Shown here in pieces: positions 41,224 through 50,497 of a stretch of DNA of 64,000 nt (position 1 is the stretch's first letter; each line of letters begins with the position of its first letter). Position numbers and translations under genes: made by a program. The notes below the pieces were generated by a model. The model did no database searches and was not told the origin of the DNA. It saw nothing but the letters and a program-made list of their open reading frames with translations. Source of the stretch: an uncultured Collinsella sp. (GTDB taxonomy: Bacteria; Actinomycetota; Coriobacteriia; Coriobacteriales; Coriobacteriaceae); assembly GCA_937925715.1 (NCBI GenBank), contig CALAMG010000034.1:57185-121184 (forward strand), given 5' to 3'.

Positions 41224-42384
41224 ATGAAAAACCGTACGGTTTTGCTTTATATGACGTTCGTTTTTCTGTCGAACTTCAGCACCATTTTGTATTTTCTGAC
41301 GGTTTACCTTGAATTCGTCGGACTCTCCATGGTAGCGATTTCTAGCATGATGATTGCATACCAAGTGAGTAAGTTCATTCTTGAGGTTCCTACTGGTTAT
41401 ATTGCTGACAGGTTTGGACGAAAGACAAGCGGTCTCGTTGGCGTCGTGGGAATGCTTGGATACTACGCCGCCCTACTTTTCGCCCGTTCTCCTCTGCTTT
41501 TAATCGGCGCGTTTGCTCTCAAAGGATTTGCAGTTGCATGTGTGAGCGGATCCATAGAAGCGATTTACATTGACAGCGTCTCTCAGGACCAGCTCGTAAG
41601 ACTTAATGTCGTTGAGCGATTTGTTTTCTATGTCTCTTATGCCATCTCCGCTTGCGTGGGCGGTTTCATTTCGTCTGTCGGTGCATATCTCATTGGTCTT
41701 TCGGCAGATATCATCGCAATGGTGTTGACGTTGGTTGTCGTTGTCTGCATTCCTGAGATGCGAAGAGAGGGCGCTGCGGCGACACCTGAACGTGGAATTA
41801 GCCCGAAGATGATCGGTGCCGCTATTGCGTGTAATGGTATTCTTCGTTCGGCGTTCATCATGGACTATTCTCAGGCATTTGCTTTAGTCGCCCTGGAAGA
41901 CTTTTTCTCACTGCTGCTTGCGGGTCGCGGAATGAATGCCGTCGCTTCGGGCGTGACCATTGCGATCCAGCTCCTTGCCTCCGCCTCCATAGGGTTTATC
42001 GTGCCCAGTGTGATTGCTCGTGTCGACAAGGGCCGTTTTGCGCGTATTTGCGGCATCATTCGCTTAGCGTTGACAGCTTTGTTTTTGATTCCCCTTACTC
42101 CGGCTAATTTGCTGCCCGTGTTCTATGTGCTGCAGACGGTTGCGTACTCGTTGTTTGCCCCAATCAAATACTCAGTTTTCCAAAATGCTGCCGATTCATC
42201 GATGCGCTGTTCGCTGATTTCGGTTCAAAGCCAGATGGTGGCGGTGGGTGCCATCCTTTTCTATCTGCTCAACGCTGTGTTGAGTAGCGTTGCGGGCATT
42301 CGAGTCGTATTGCTTGTTGCGCTCGGGATTTCTTCCCTGGTGTATATCCCCGCGCTATTTCGTCTTACAAGTCAAAGGCCGTGA
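41224..42384 (+). CDS. MFS transporter
   Basis: A 386-residue protein with about 11-12 hydrophobic helices and the MFS motif between helices 2 and 3, GYIADRFGRKTSGL. The ATG at 41224 has GGAGGGCGGAG just upstream. Similar length and style to drug/metabolite exporters; the substrate is unknown. Paired with the preceding LysR gene. Confidence 0.85.
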   Translation: MKNRTVLLYMTFVFLSNFSTILYFLTVYLEFVGLSMVAISSMMIAYQVSKFILEVPTGYIADRFGRKTSGLVGVVGMLGYYAALLFARSPLLLIGAFALKGFAVACVSGSIEAIYIDSVSQDQLVRLNVVERFVFYVSYAISACVGGFISSVGAYLIGLSADIIAMVLTLVVVVCIPEMRREGAAATPERGISPKMIGAAIACNGILRSAFIMDYSQAFALVALEDFFSLLLAGRGMNAVASGVTIAIQLLASASIGFIVPSVIARVDKGRFARICGIIRLALTALFLIPLTPANLLPVFYVLQTVAYSLFAPIKYSVFQNAADSSMRCSLISVQSQMVAVGAILFYLLNAVLSSVAGIRVVLLVALGISSLVYIPALFRLTSQRP

Positions 42385-42417
42385 GTATTTGGGCACCGAT
42401 AACTTATATATCAACGC

Positions 42418-42453
42418 AATAAACCCGAGCGCGAGGGCGTTTGGGTTTATTAT
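42418..42453 (+). terminator. Terminator after the MFS gene
   Basis: AATAAACCC / GGGTTTATT with an inner AGCGC...GGCGT pairing, followed by ATT. It lies between the MFS gene and ackA. Confidence 0.75.
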
Positions 42454-42504
42454 TGAAGCGTATGTAACCTGGCGGCGCCACACCGCCTGTTAGTAGGGAG
42501 ACAC

Positions 42505-43683
42505 ATGAACGTTCTGGTCGTCAACGCAGGATCTTCGACCCTTAAGTATCAGGTCATCGATACCAAATCCCACAAGGTGTCCGCAAAGGGCTCCTGCGAG
42601 CGCGTCTGCTTTACCGGCGGTACCTTCACCCACGCTGCCAACGGTTCCAAGAAGGTGACCGAGAACATCGAGTTCCCCGACCACAAGGTCGCCATCGAGG
42701 TCGTCCTGAAGGACCTCGAGGCCAACGGCGTCAAGATCGAGGGCATCGGCCACCGTATCGTTCAGGGTGGTTGGTACTTTGGCGACTCCTCCCTCGTCGA
42801 CGAGGACGTTCTCGCTAAGATCCGCGAGGTCGCTCCGCTCGCCCCGCTGCACAACAACCCCGAGGCCAACGTTATCGAGTACTGCCTCGAGCAGTATCCC
42901 GACCTGCCCAACGTCACGGTCTACGACACTGCTTTCCACTTCAATATGCCCAAGGTCGCCAAGACCTACGCCCTGCCCAAGGACGTCTGCGACAAGCTGC
43001 ATATCCGTAAGTACGGCGCCCACGGCACCAGCTACCGTTACATCTCCAAGAAGGTTGCCGAGATGACCAACGGCGAGGCTCGCAAGGTCGTCGTGTGCCA
43101 CATCGGTTCCGGCGCTTCCCTGTGCGCCATCGAGGACGGCAAGTGCATGGACACCACCATGGGCCTGACCCCGCTCGACGGTGTCATGATGGGCACCCGC
43201 TGCGGCTCCATCGACCCTGCTACCGTGTGCTACCTGCAGCGCGAGGGCGGCTACACCTTCGACGAGGTCGACGAGATGATGAACAAGAAGTCCGGCCTTT
43301 TGGCTGTGACCGGCGGCAAGACCAATGACTGCCGCAACGTCGAGGAGCTCGCCGCCGCTGGCGACCCCGAGGCTCAGCTCGCCTTCGACATGTTCGTCTA
43401 CAAGATTGCCGCCAAGGCCGCCGAGATGGCCACCTCCATGTGCGGCATGGACACCCTGGTCTTTACTGCCGGCATCGGCGAGCACGCTCCGGCCGTTCGC
43501 GCTGGCGTGGCCGATCGTCTGGCCTTTATGGGCGTCAAGATGGATCATGCCCGCAACGCCCTGCGTGGTGACGGCGCTTGGTGCCTGTCTGCCAAGGATT
43601 CCAAGGTCAAGATCTTCGTCATTCCCACGGACGAGGAGTTCATGATCGCTTCCGACGTCGAGCGCATCGTCAACGGCAAGTAA
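42505..43683 (+). CDS. ackA: Acetate kinase, copy 1
   Basis: Acetyl phosphate plus ADP to acetate plus ATP, the substrate-level phosphorylation step of mixed-acid fermentation. The 392-residue protein has N-terminal NVLVVNAGSSTLKYQ, GHRIVQGG, the catalytic Arg/His region KYGAHGTSYRY, GSGASLCAI, MGLTPLDGVMMGTRCGSIDP and TAGIGEHAP. It is strongly C/G-biased at third positions, suggesting high expression. A second, diverged ackA follows 164 bp downstream. Confidence 0.95.
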   Translation: MNVLVVNAGSSTLKYQVIDTKSHKVSAKGSCERVCFTGGTFTHAANGSKKVTENIEFPDHKVAIEVVLKDLEANGVKIEGIGHRIVQGGWYFGDSSLVDEDVLAKIREVAPLAPLHNNPEANVIEYCLEQYPDLPNVTVYDTAFHFNMPKVAKTYALPKDVCDKLHIRKYGAHGTSYRYISKKVAEMTNGEARKVVVCHIGSGASLCAIEDGKCMDTTMGLTPLDGVMMGTRCGSIDPATVCYLQREGGYTFDEVDEMMNKKSGLLAVTGGKTNDCRNVEELAAAGDPEAQLAFDMFVYKIAAKAAEMATSMCGMDTLVFTAGIGEHAPAVRAGVADRLAFMGVKMDHARNALRGDGAWCLSAKDSKVKIFVIPTDEEFMIASDVERIVNGK

Positions 43684-43694
43684 TTGCAAGAGGG

Positions 43695-43733
43695 GAGGGG
43701 CTGGACGACCGAGCGCCGTTCGGCCCCTCTTTT
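43695..43733 (+). terminator. Terminator after ackA copy 1
   Basis: GAGGGGC (43695-43701) pairs with GCCCCTC (43723-43729), followed by TTTT. An alternative register uses AGAGGGG at 43689. Confidence 0.75.
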
Positions 43734-43847
43734 GTGCTCGTTGGGCGATATGCCTGATAGCTATTTATCAAGTTGTGATAACTTCTTATTAAAATGCGGC
43801 CGCCTTAAGGGGTCTGCGTCGACCGTATTGCACTGCAAAGGAGTCTC

Positions 43848-45026
43848 ATGAACGTACTTGTTGTTAACGCCGGCAGCTCAAGCCTCAAATATCAGCTTTT
43901 GGATACCGATACTCGCGAGGTTTTCGCCAAGGGCAACTGCGAACGTATCGGTTCGGACATGGGCATCTTTGGCCACTCCGAGAACGGTGGCGCCAAGCAG
44001 ACCGAGGAGGTCCCCTTCCCGGATCATCGTTCGGCTATCGCGCGTGTGCTCGAGGAACTCGAGAAGACCGACTTTACGATCGATGGCATCGGCCACCGTA
44101 TCGTTCAGGGTGGCTGGCACTTCGATGATTCCGCGGTCGTCGACGACGAGGTCATGGCTAAGATTCTCGAGGTGGCCCCGCTCGCCCCGCTGCACAATTA
44201 CGGCGAGGCCGCAGCAATCGAGTATTGCCGCGAGAAGTATCCGGAGCTGCCCAACGTCGCCGTCTTCGATACCTCGTTCCACATGACCATGCCCGAGGTC
44301 GCCTACACCTACGCGCTGCCCAAGGACGTGTGCGATAAGTACCACGTGCGCAAGTACGGCGCCCACGGCACGAGCCACCGCTATGAGTGGATGATGGCCA
44401 AGGAGATCCTGGGTTCGCGCTGCCACCGTCTGCTTTCGTGCCATTTGGGTAACGGTGCTTCGCTTGCTGCTATCGAGGACGGCGTGTGCCGCGACACCAC
44501 GATGGGCCTCACGCCGCTTGACGGCCTGATGATGGGCACCCGTTGTGGTTCCATTGACCCGGCCACCGTGTGCTATCTTCAGCGCGAGGGCGGCTACAGT
44601 TATCAGGAAGTCGATGACATGATGAACAAGCAGTCTGGTCTGCTTGCCATCTCGGGTATCTCCAACGACGCCCGCGACATCCGCACGCGCGCCTCCGAGG
44701 GCGACGAGCGCTGCCTGCTCGCCTTCGATATGTTCGCCTACAAGGCCATGCAGCAGGCCGGCTCTATGATTGCTTCCATGGCGGGCGTGGACACCATCAC
44801 CTTTACCGCCGGCATCGGCGAGAACGACTGGTCGATCCGCAAGGCCTTCTGTGACTGCTTTGAGTGGCTGGGCGTGCGCATCGACAATAACAAGAACCGC
44901 GAGGCCGTGGGCAACGGCCCGCAGGTCATCAGTGCCGCCGGTTCCGCCGTCACGGTCATGGTCATCCCCACCGACGAGGAATACATGATCGCCCACGACG
45001 TCGAGCGTCTGACCAAGAACAACTAA
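43848..45026 (+). CDS. ackA: Acetate kinase, copy 2
   Basis: Same length (392 residues) and motifs as the preceding gene (NVLVVNAGSSSLKYQ, GHRIVQGGW, KYGAHGTSHRYEW, GNGASLAAI, TAGIGENDW) but clearly diverged, especially at the C-terminus and in residues 20-60. It has its own upstream region and terminator, so it is an independently expressed paralogue. The conserved His (TSHRY) is typical of AckA; copy 1 has Tyr (TSYRY) there. Convergent with pta. Confidence 0.93.
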   Translation: MNVLVVNAGSSSLKYQLLDTDTREVFAKGNCERIGSDMGIFGHSENGGAKQTEEVPFPDHRSAIARVLEELEKTDFTIDGIGHRIVQGGWHFDDSAVVDDEVMAKILEVAPLAPLHNYGEAAAIEYCREKYPELPNVAVFDTSFHMTMPEVAYTYALPKDVCDKYHVRKYGAHGTSHRYEWMMAKEILGSRCHRLLSCHLGNGASLAAIEDGVCRDTTMGLTPLDGLMMGTRCGSIDPATVCYLQREGGYSYQEVDDMMNKQSGLLAISGISNDARDIRTRASEGDERCLLAFDMFAYKAMQQAGSMIASMAGVDTITFTAGIGENDWSIRKAFCDCFEWLGVRIDNNKNREAVGNGPQVISAAGSAVTVMVIPTDEEYMIAHDVERLTKNN

Positions 45027-45048
45027 CGCGTTCGCTTGTGATCGAACG

Positions 45049-45085
45049 AAAGGCCTCCTGAGCAGCAGCTCGGGAGGCCTTTTTG
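45049..45085 (+). terminator. Terminator after ackA copy 2
   Basis: Stem AAAGGCCTCC(TGAGC) / (GCTC)GGGAGGCCTTT followed by TTT. Confidence 0.9.
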
Positions 45086-45434
45086 CTAGCAGGCGGACGG
45101 CGGAAACCCCAACCCATTTCGAGCGCAAATACTGGGACACGCTTTCCGGTTGAGGCACGTTGCGGAAAGTGCGACCCACAATAAAGCAAAATTCCGTCCC
45201 AAAGTTTCCCAAACAGGTCCCAAGCGGAAGCCACATCCCACAATCCGCCTCCAAACTAGGATGTAGTTTCCGGCACAACAACCGCCGAAGCCCACCGGCC
45301 TTTCAATCTCCAAAGTGATCATCATCAGCAACGCCTGCGCTCCCAGTAGCGGCATCCAATCATTCAGATCTTCAGCCCCAGCTCGTAGCCAAGCCGCCGT
45401 CCACCCCAGATACCCTGATTGCTACGTAGCGGTA
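45086..45434. other. Intergenic stretch without a supported gene
   Basis: About 350 bp between the ackA terminator and the palindrome before pta. Minus-strand frames exist (for example 45086-45355) but lack ribosome binding sites and known domains. Short repeated words such as GTTTCC and GGAAAGC are seen. It may be a degraded sequence or an intergenic repeat. Confidence 0.5.
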
Positions 45435-45565
45435 GAAGGCCGTACGGGCTAACCCCTGAAAACAATCCGCAGACCAGAAACGCCCCCGTTCGTAGCTCCG
45501 AAGGAGCAGAACGAGGGCGTTTCAATGGTCGAGGACGTTTTCAGGGGTTAGCCCGTACGGCCTTC
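45435..45565. repeat. 29-bp perfect inverted repeat enclosing a terminator hairpin
   Basis: The outer arms 45435-45463 and 45537-45565 are perfectly complementary over 29 bp (starting GAAGGCCGTACGG). Inside, 45477-45523 forms a second hairpin with GAAACGCCC / GGGCGTTTC and AGCTCC/GGAGC. It lies immediately downstream of the pta stop and probably forms the pta 3' end. Confidence 0.75.
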
Positions 45566-45580
45566 GGGCGAGTGCGTACG

Positions 45581-46561
45581 CTACTCAGCCATCTGAGCCT
45601 GGACGGCGGTGATGGCCACGACACCCACGATGTCGTCGGCAGAGCAGCCGCGCGACAGGTCGTTGACCGGCTTGGCGATGCCCTGCAGGATGGGGCCGTA
45701 GGCGTCGGCGCCGGCGAAGCGCTGGACCAGCTTGTAGCCGATGTTGCCGGCCTCGAGGTCGGGGAACACGAGCACGTTGGCCTTACCGGCAACGGAGGAG
45801 CCGGGAGCCTTGAGCTGGGCGACGGTGGGGACGATAGCGGCATCGAGCTGCAGGTCGCCGTCGATGGCGAGCTCGGGAGCCTTTTCCTTGCAGAACTTCA
45901 CGGCCTCCTGGACCTTCTTGGCGACCTCGCCGCCGGCGGAGCCCATGGTGGAGTAGGAGAGCATGGCCACGTGCGGCTCAACATTGCCCATGAAGGTGGA
46001 CCAGGAGTGAGCGGAGGCGATGGCGATCTCGGAGAGCTCGTCGGAGGACGGGTTGATGTTGAGGCCGCAGTCGGCGAAGATCAGCGTGCCGTCGGTGCCG
46101 AACTGCGGGGTGTCGGTGCACATCACGAAGAAGGCCGAGACCAGCTTGGTGCCCGGGGCGGTCTTGAGGATCTGAAGCGCAGGGCGCAGGGTGTCGGCGG
46201 TGGAGTGGCAGGCGCCGGAGACCAGGCCGTCGGCGTCGCCCATCTTGACCATCATGGTGCCAAAGTAGGTGGCGTCCATCACCTGGGCGCGAGCCTGCTC
46301 GATGGTAACGCCCTTCTTGGCGCGGAGCTCGGCAAACTTTTGCGCATACTCCTCGTGCTTCTCGGCATTGCGCGGGTCGATGACGGTGGCGCCGGGAACG
46401 TTGATCTCGTCGGGGTTGCCCAGGATGACGATCTTTGCCAGGCCCTCCTCGATGATTTTGGTGGCCGCGACGATAGTGCGCGGATCCTCGCCCTCGGGCA
46501 GGACGATCGTCTTAAGGTCGGCCTTGGCGGCAGACTTCATACGGTTAAGGAAATCGCTCAT
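45581..46561 (-). CDS. pta: Phosphate acetyltransferase
   Basis: Converts acetyl-CoA and phosphate to acetyl phosphate for the acetate kinases encoded convergently. The 326-residue short-form Pta has VLPEGEDPRTIVAATKI, DADGLVSGACHSTADTLRPALQI, FADCGLNINPSSDELSEIA, MLSYSTMGSAGG and the C-terminal GCSADDIVGVVAITAVQAQ. No N-terminal DRTGG/BioD-like domain is present. Strong third-position C/G bias fits high expression. Confidence 0.95.
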   Translation of the reverse strand: MSDFLNRMKSAAKADLKTIVLPEGEDPRTIVAATKIIEEGLAKIVILGNPDEINVPGATVIDPRNAEKHEEYAQKFAELRAKKGVTIEQARAQVMDATYFGTMMVKMGDADGLVSGACHSTADTLRPALQILKTAPGTKLVSAFFVMCTDTPQFGTDGTLIFADCGLNINPSSDELSEIAIASAHSWSTFMGNVEPHVAMLSYSTMGSAGGEVAKKVQEAVKFCKEKAPELAIDGDLQLDAAIVPTVAQLKAPGSSVAGKANVLVFPDLEAGNIGYKLVQRFAGADAYGPILQGIAKPVNDLSRGCSADDIVGVVAITAVQAQMAE

Positions 46562-46708
46562 GTTACTCCTTACAAGCGTTTCACTAAGCTCCAGGCGCCC
46601 GGCTGTTCACGAATAAACCCGCTGCTAGCGGGTTTACCTTTCAATAATGTACGCCGCGGTGCTTGAGCTTTCCTTGTGTGGCAAGCTCATTATAGGACGC
46701 ATTAGCGC

Positions 46709-46714
46709 TATAAT
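46709..46714 (+). promoter_or_regulatory. -10 hexamer upstream of glf
   Basis: Perfect TATAAT preceded by GCGC, 79 bp before the glf start. A convincing -35 hexamer is not seen. Confidence 0.4.
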
Positions 46715-46792
46715 CGCTCTGATAAATATGTCTCGAAGAATGTTCGAGAAAAGCCCAGCTAACGAGCACGTGGCTTTTGACAAGGAGTATCG

Positions 46793-47995
46793 ATGCAGAT
46801 TACCTCAGGCCTGCCTGAAGGCTTTAATTCCGGTGCGTACGACATGATTGTTGTCGGTGCCGGTTATGCCGGTGCCGTTTGCGCCCGCCGTCTTGCCGAG
46901 ACCATCGGCTATCGTGTTGCCGTTTTGGAGCGCCGTAGCCACATTGCGGGCAATGCCTATGACTGCACTGACGAGGCCGGAATCCTTGTCCACGAGTATG
47001 GCCCGCACATCTACCATACCTTTAACGAGCGCGTGCATAACTTCCTGTCGCGCTTTACCAAGTGGACGGACTACCAGCACAAGGTGCTCGCCAACATCAA
47101 CGGCACCCTTATGCCCGTGCCCTTTAACCATGCGAGCCTCAAGCTCGCCTTTGGCGATGAGCGCGGCGAGGAACTGTACCAAAAGCTCGTGGAGACCTTT
47201 GGCAAGGACGTCAAGGTGCCCATTATGGAGCTGCGCAAGAAGAACGACCCGGATCTTGCCGAGGTCGCTGATTATGTCTATGAGAACGTCTTTTTGCATT
47301 ACACCATGAAGCAGTGGGGCCAGACGCCCGATCAGATCGACCCCTCGATCACCGGCCGCGTTCCCGTCTTTGTGGGCGATGACGATCGCTACTTCCCGCA
47401 GGCTCCTTTCCAGGGCATGCCGCAGGACGGCTATACCGCGCTGTTCGAGCATATGCTCGATCACGATCTGATCGACGTATTCTGCGACGTGGACGCCCGT
47501 GACCTCTTTGAAATCGACGAGACCACCGTCAAGATCGACGGCAAGGTCTATGGTGGCGAGATCGTCTACACCGGTCCACTCGACGAGCTGTTCAACCTCG
47601 ACCTGGGCGCGCTGCCGTACCGCACGCTCGATATGAAGTTCGAGACGCTCGATATGGACCAGTTCCAGCCTGTGGGCACCGTCAACTACACCACGAGCGA
47701 GGACTACACGCGCATCACCGAGTTCAAGAACATGACCGGTCAGGTTTTGCCCGGCAAGACCACCATCATGAAGGAGTACTCCAAAGCCTATACGCCCGGC
47801 TCGGGTGAGACGCCGTACTACGCCATTCTTCAGCCCGAGAACCGTGAGCTCTACGAGCGCTATCTTGAGCGCGTCCAGAACCTTACGAACTTCCACCCGG
47901 TGGGTCGTCTGGCCGAGTATCGTTACTACGATATGGACGCCGTGACCAATTCCGCCCTCGATCTTTCGGATGAGATTATCGCCTGCCATGCATAA
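46793..47995 (+). CDS. glf: UDP-galactopyranose mutase
   Basis: FAD-dependent interconversion of UDP-galactopyranose and UDP-galactofuranose for cell-surface glycans. The 400-residue protein has the dinucleotide fold MIVVGAGYAGAVCARRLAE, ERRSHIAGNAYD, GPHIYHTFNERV, FNHASLKLAF, VFLHYTMKQWG and the C-terminal GRLAEYRYYDMDAV. AAGGAG is 6 nt upstream of ATG. It overlaps the following glycosyltransferase gene by 8 bp, indicating coupling. Confidence 0.95.
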   Translation: MQITSGLPEGFNSGAYDMIVVGAGYAGAVCARRLAETIGYRVAVLERRSHIAGNAYDCTDEAGILVHEYGPHIYHTFNERVHNFLSRFTKWTDYQHKVLANINGTLMPVPFNHASLKLAFGDERGEELYQKLVETFGKDVKVPIMELRKKNDPDLAEVADYVYENVFLHYTMKQWGQTPDQIDPSITGRVPVFVGDDDRYFPQAPFQGMPQDGYTALFEHMLDHDLIDVFCDVDARDLFEIDETTVKIDGKVYGGEIVYTGPLDELFNLDLGALPYRTLDMKFETLDMDQFQPVGTVNYTTSEDYTRITEFKNMTGQVLPGKTTIMKEYSKAYTPGSGETPYYAILQPENRELYERYLERVQNLTNFHPVGRLAEYRYYDMDAVTNSALDLSDEIIACHA

Positions 47996-49019
47996 AGTCA
48001 TAACATTCGGTATTCCCTCGTATAACGCCGCCAAGGACATGGACCATTGCATCACCTCCATCTTGGAGGGGAGCAATTACGCCACCGATATCGAGATTAT
48101 CGTGGTGGACGACGGCTCCAAGGACGAGACGGCCGCCAAGGCCGACGAGTGGGAGGCCCGTTATCCCGGTATCATCCGCGCGGTGCACCAGGAGAACGGC
48201 GGCCACGGTATTGCCGTCCTTTCGGGTCTGCGCGAGGCGCAGGGCACCTACTACAAGGTTGTCGACTCGGACGACTGGCTCGACGGTGCGGCACTTTCGA
48301 CCATGCTGTCGATTCTGCGTGGCTTTGAGGAGCGCGACCAGCGCGTCGACCTGTTTATCTCGAACTACGTGTACGAGAAGGTTTACGAGGGCACGCATAC
48401 CGCTATTGGCTACAAGTTTGCCCTGCCGCGCAAAAAGATTTTCTCTTGGGACCAGATCGGGCACTTCCGTCCCGATCAGAACCTGCTTATGCATAGCCTG
48501 TGCTATCGCACCGATGTGCTGCGCGAGTCGAATCTGCCTATGCCGGCACACACGTTCTACGTGGATAATATCTACGCATACGTGCCGCTGCCGCGCTGCA
48601 AGACCATGTACTACGCCGACATCGACCTCTATCGCTACTTTATCGGTCGCGAGGGCCAAAGCGTCAATGAGGCTACGATGGTCAAGCGCCTGGGTCAGCA
48701 GTTCCGCGTAACGCGCATCATGATGGAATCGTTCCACCTGTACCAGGACGTTGAGTCCTCGCGTCTGCGTTCGTACATGATGGGCTACTTCACCATGATG
48801 ATGGCGATTTGCTCGGTGCTCACCAAGCTTTCCGAGGAAGATTGTGCCGATGAGCGCCTGAAGACGCTGTGGAAGGACCTGAAAGAGTACGACGAGCGCA
48901 TGTATCGTCGCGCTCGCTACGGCGTGGTCGGATTCTTTACCAACCTGCATGGACGAGCCGGAGACAAAACCACACTCGGCCTATACCATCTGGCCTCAAA
49001 GATCTTCAAATTCAACTAA
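47988..49019 (+). CDS. Family 2 glycosyltransferase
   Basis: A 343-residue GT-A fold glycosyltransferase: TFGIPSYNAAKDMDHCITSIL, EIIVVDDGSKDETA, NGGHGIAVLSGLREAQGTYYKVVDSDDWLDG with the DxD-type metal site (DSDD). No membrane segments are evident. Coupling with glf suggests it transfers galactofuranose or another sugar onto a surface polymer. The start at 47988 lies within the end of glf (ATGCATAA overlap). Confidence 0.9.
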   Translation: MHKVITFGIPSYNAAKDMDHCITSILEGSNYATDIEIIVVDDGSKDETAAKADEWEARYPGIIRAVHQENGGHGIAVLSGLREAQGTYYKVVDSDDWLDGAALSTMLSILRGFEERDQRVDLFISNYVYEKVYEGTHTAIGYKFALPRKKIFSWDQIGHFRPDQNLLMHSLCYRTDVLRESNLPMPAHTFYVDNIYAYVPLPRCKTMYYADIDLYRYFIGREGQSVNEATMVKRLGQQFRVTRIMMESFHLYQDVESSRLRSYMMGYFTMMMAICSVLTKLSEEDCADERLKTLWKDLKEYDERMYRRARYGVVGFFTNLHGRAGDKTTLGLYHLASKIFKFN

Positions 49020-49051
49020 CTGCTGAGTAATCGCTGCTGATAGGTTGACTG

Positions 49052-49161
49052 GGCCCCTTGGCCTTTAGTTTTCTACTGCGAACAGTCCTGCTCGCACGGA
49101 AAGCACATTAAGTGCTTTCCGGCTCGTGCGGAACTTGTATCAAACTAAAGGCCAAGGGGCC
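49052..49161. repeat. 20-bp perfect inverted repeat with inner hairpin
   Basis: The arms 49052-49071 and 49142-49161 are perfectly complementary (GGCCCCTTGGCC...). An inner hairpin GGAAAGCAC / GTGCTTTCC sits at 49098-49120. It is located after the glycosyltransferase gene in a 375-bp gap that holds only this and the element at 49255-49383. Confidence 0.75.
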
Positions 49162-49254
49162 TCTGCTATAAGAATCGATTGTCAGACTGTCTGAATTTGA
49201 AGATCTTAGACGCGCGGTACACAGGGGCCTGGGCTGAAAATAATTTAGTTGGTA

Positions 49255-49383
49255 GTCGGTTGGGGACGGGCGGGCGTTACGTTTGTCGCGAGTTCCGCAT
49301 GCAAAGAAGGCCACTTAATGTGGCCTTCGTCTTGCATAGGACTGTAGAGCAGCAAACGTAACGCCCGCCCGCCTCCGACCGAC
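49255..49383. repeat. 31-bp imperfect inverted repeat with inner hairpin
   Basis: The arms 49255-49285 and 49353-49383 pair over 31 bp with a few G-U type mismatches (inner 19 bp perfect). An inner hairpin pairs ATGCAA and GAAGGCCAC (49299-49314) with GTGGCCTTC and TTGCAT (49320-49337), loop TTAAT. It ends just before the stop of the minus-strand P1 peptidase gene and may act as its terminator. Confidence 0.75.
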
Positions 49384-49394
49384 GGTCGAGTGGG

Positions 49395-50396
49395 CTACTT
49401 TGCGGCGCCGGGGATGCCGTGGGAGGTTTTGGCGGTTTTGGCTCCGTTTACGATGGCGGTTTGCAAAGCCCTTACGGCGAGCATGCCCAACAGGTCCAAG
49501 GGAACGGCGGCGCTTGCCTGGGTTCCCAACTTGCCGCTGGCGAGGGTGTAGATGGTGTCGCCGTCGTTGGTGGTGTGCGTGGGGCGGATGGCGTGTGCGT
49601 AGGCGTCTGCGGCCATCTGGGAGACCTTGGTGGCTTGTGCCTTAGTGAGTTCCACGTTGGTGACGATGCAGCTGATGGTGGTGTTGGTGCGGTCGAGCGG
49701 CATTTGCATGGAGCCGGCGGCGGCAAAGGCTGCGAGCTCCATGTCGACGATCTGGTCGCTGTCTGCTGCAGCGCGCATACCAGCGACCCATTCACCGGTG
49801 AAGGGGTCGACGACGTTGCCGCAGGCGTTGACCGAGACCACGGCACCTACCTTAACAGGGCCGAGTGCCACGGCGGCAGCGCCTAGGCCAGCCTTCATGC
49901 AGGTGGCGGGGCCCATGAGCTTGCCCACGGTGGCACCGGTGCCGGCACCTACATTGCCCTGCTCGAGCGTGGTGGGGGTGTTGTCGAGCGCTTCGCGCAC
50001 GGCGGAGATGCCAGCCTCAATGTCGGGGCGTACGGTGGGGTCGCCAAAGGCGAGGTCGAAGATGCAGCTAGAGCACACGATGGGCACCTGAGTGGGGCCG
50101 ACGGGAAGGCCGATGCCGCGGCTCTCGAGCTCGCGGGCGACGCCGCTTGCGGCCTCCAGACCAAAGGCCGATCCACCCGAAAGGCAGACGGTGTGGACCT
50201 TGTCCACGGTGTTCTCGGGACGCAGCAGGTCGGTCTCGCGCGATGCCGGGGCACCGCCGCGAACGTCAACACCGCCGGTGGCGCCCTCGGGTGCCACGAT
50301 TACGGTGCAACCGGTGCCGGCCTCCTCGTCCGTATAGTTGCCAAAGCAAAAGCCATCGACATCGCAAACGTCAATGGCCTCAAGCAGTGTATCCAT
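49395..50396 (-). CDS. P1 family (DmpA-type) peptidase
   Basis: Ntn-type aminopeptidase of family S58, 333 residues. Seen: NYTDEEAGTGCTVI, ASRETDLLRPENTV, CLSGGSAFGLEAASGVARELE, and GNVGAGTGATVGKLMG, which precedes the autoproteolytic nucleophile region in the family. The C-terminal part has TNVELTKAQATKVSQMA. Cytoplasmic; substrates are probably small D-/L-amino acid peptides. It is separated by about 100 bp from maf, which is transcribed in the same direction. Confidence 0.88.
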   Translation of the reverse strand: MDTLLEAIDVCDVDGFCFGNYTDEEAGTGCTVIVAPEGATGGVDVRGGAPASRETDLLRPENTVDKVHTVCLSGGSAFGLEAASGVARELESRGIGLPVGPTQVPIVCSSCIFDLAFGDPTVRPDIEAGISAVREALDNTPTTLEQGNVGAGTGATVGKLMGPATCMKAGLGAAAVALGPVKVGAVVSVNACGNVVDPFTGEWVAGMRAAADSDQIVDMELAAFAAAGSMQMPLDRTNTTISCIVTNVELTKAQATKVSQMAADAYAHAIRPTHTTNDGDTIYTLASGKLGTQASAAVPLDLLGMLAVRALQTAIVNGAKTAKTSHGIPGAAK

Positions 50397-50497
50397 GTTT
50401 TACTCCTATCGGTTTTCCGCCGGGCCTTATGCCCGGTCGGGATCCGTACGGTACGCCGAAATTGTAGGCGCTGGGGGATACCCAGCGCCAGATGCAA

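Noticed and set aside
45086..45355. Minus-strand frame of 89 codons between ackA copy 2 and pta
   Set aside because: No ribosome binding site, no recognised domain, and surrounding sequence looks like intergenic repeat material.
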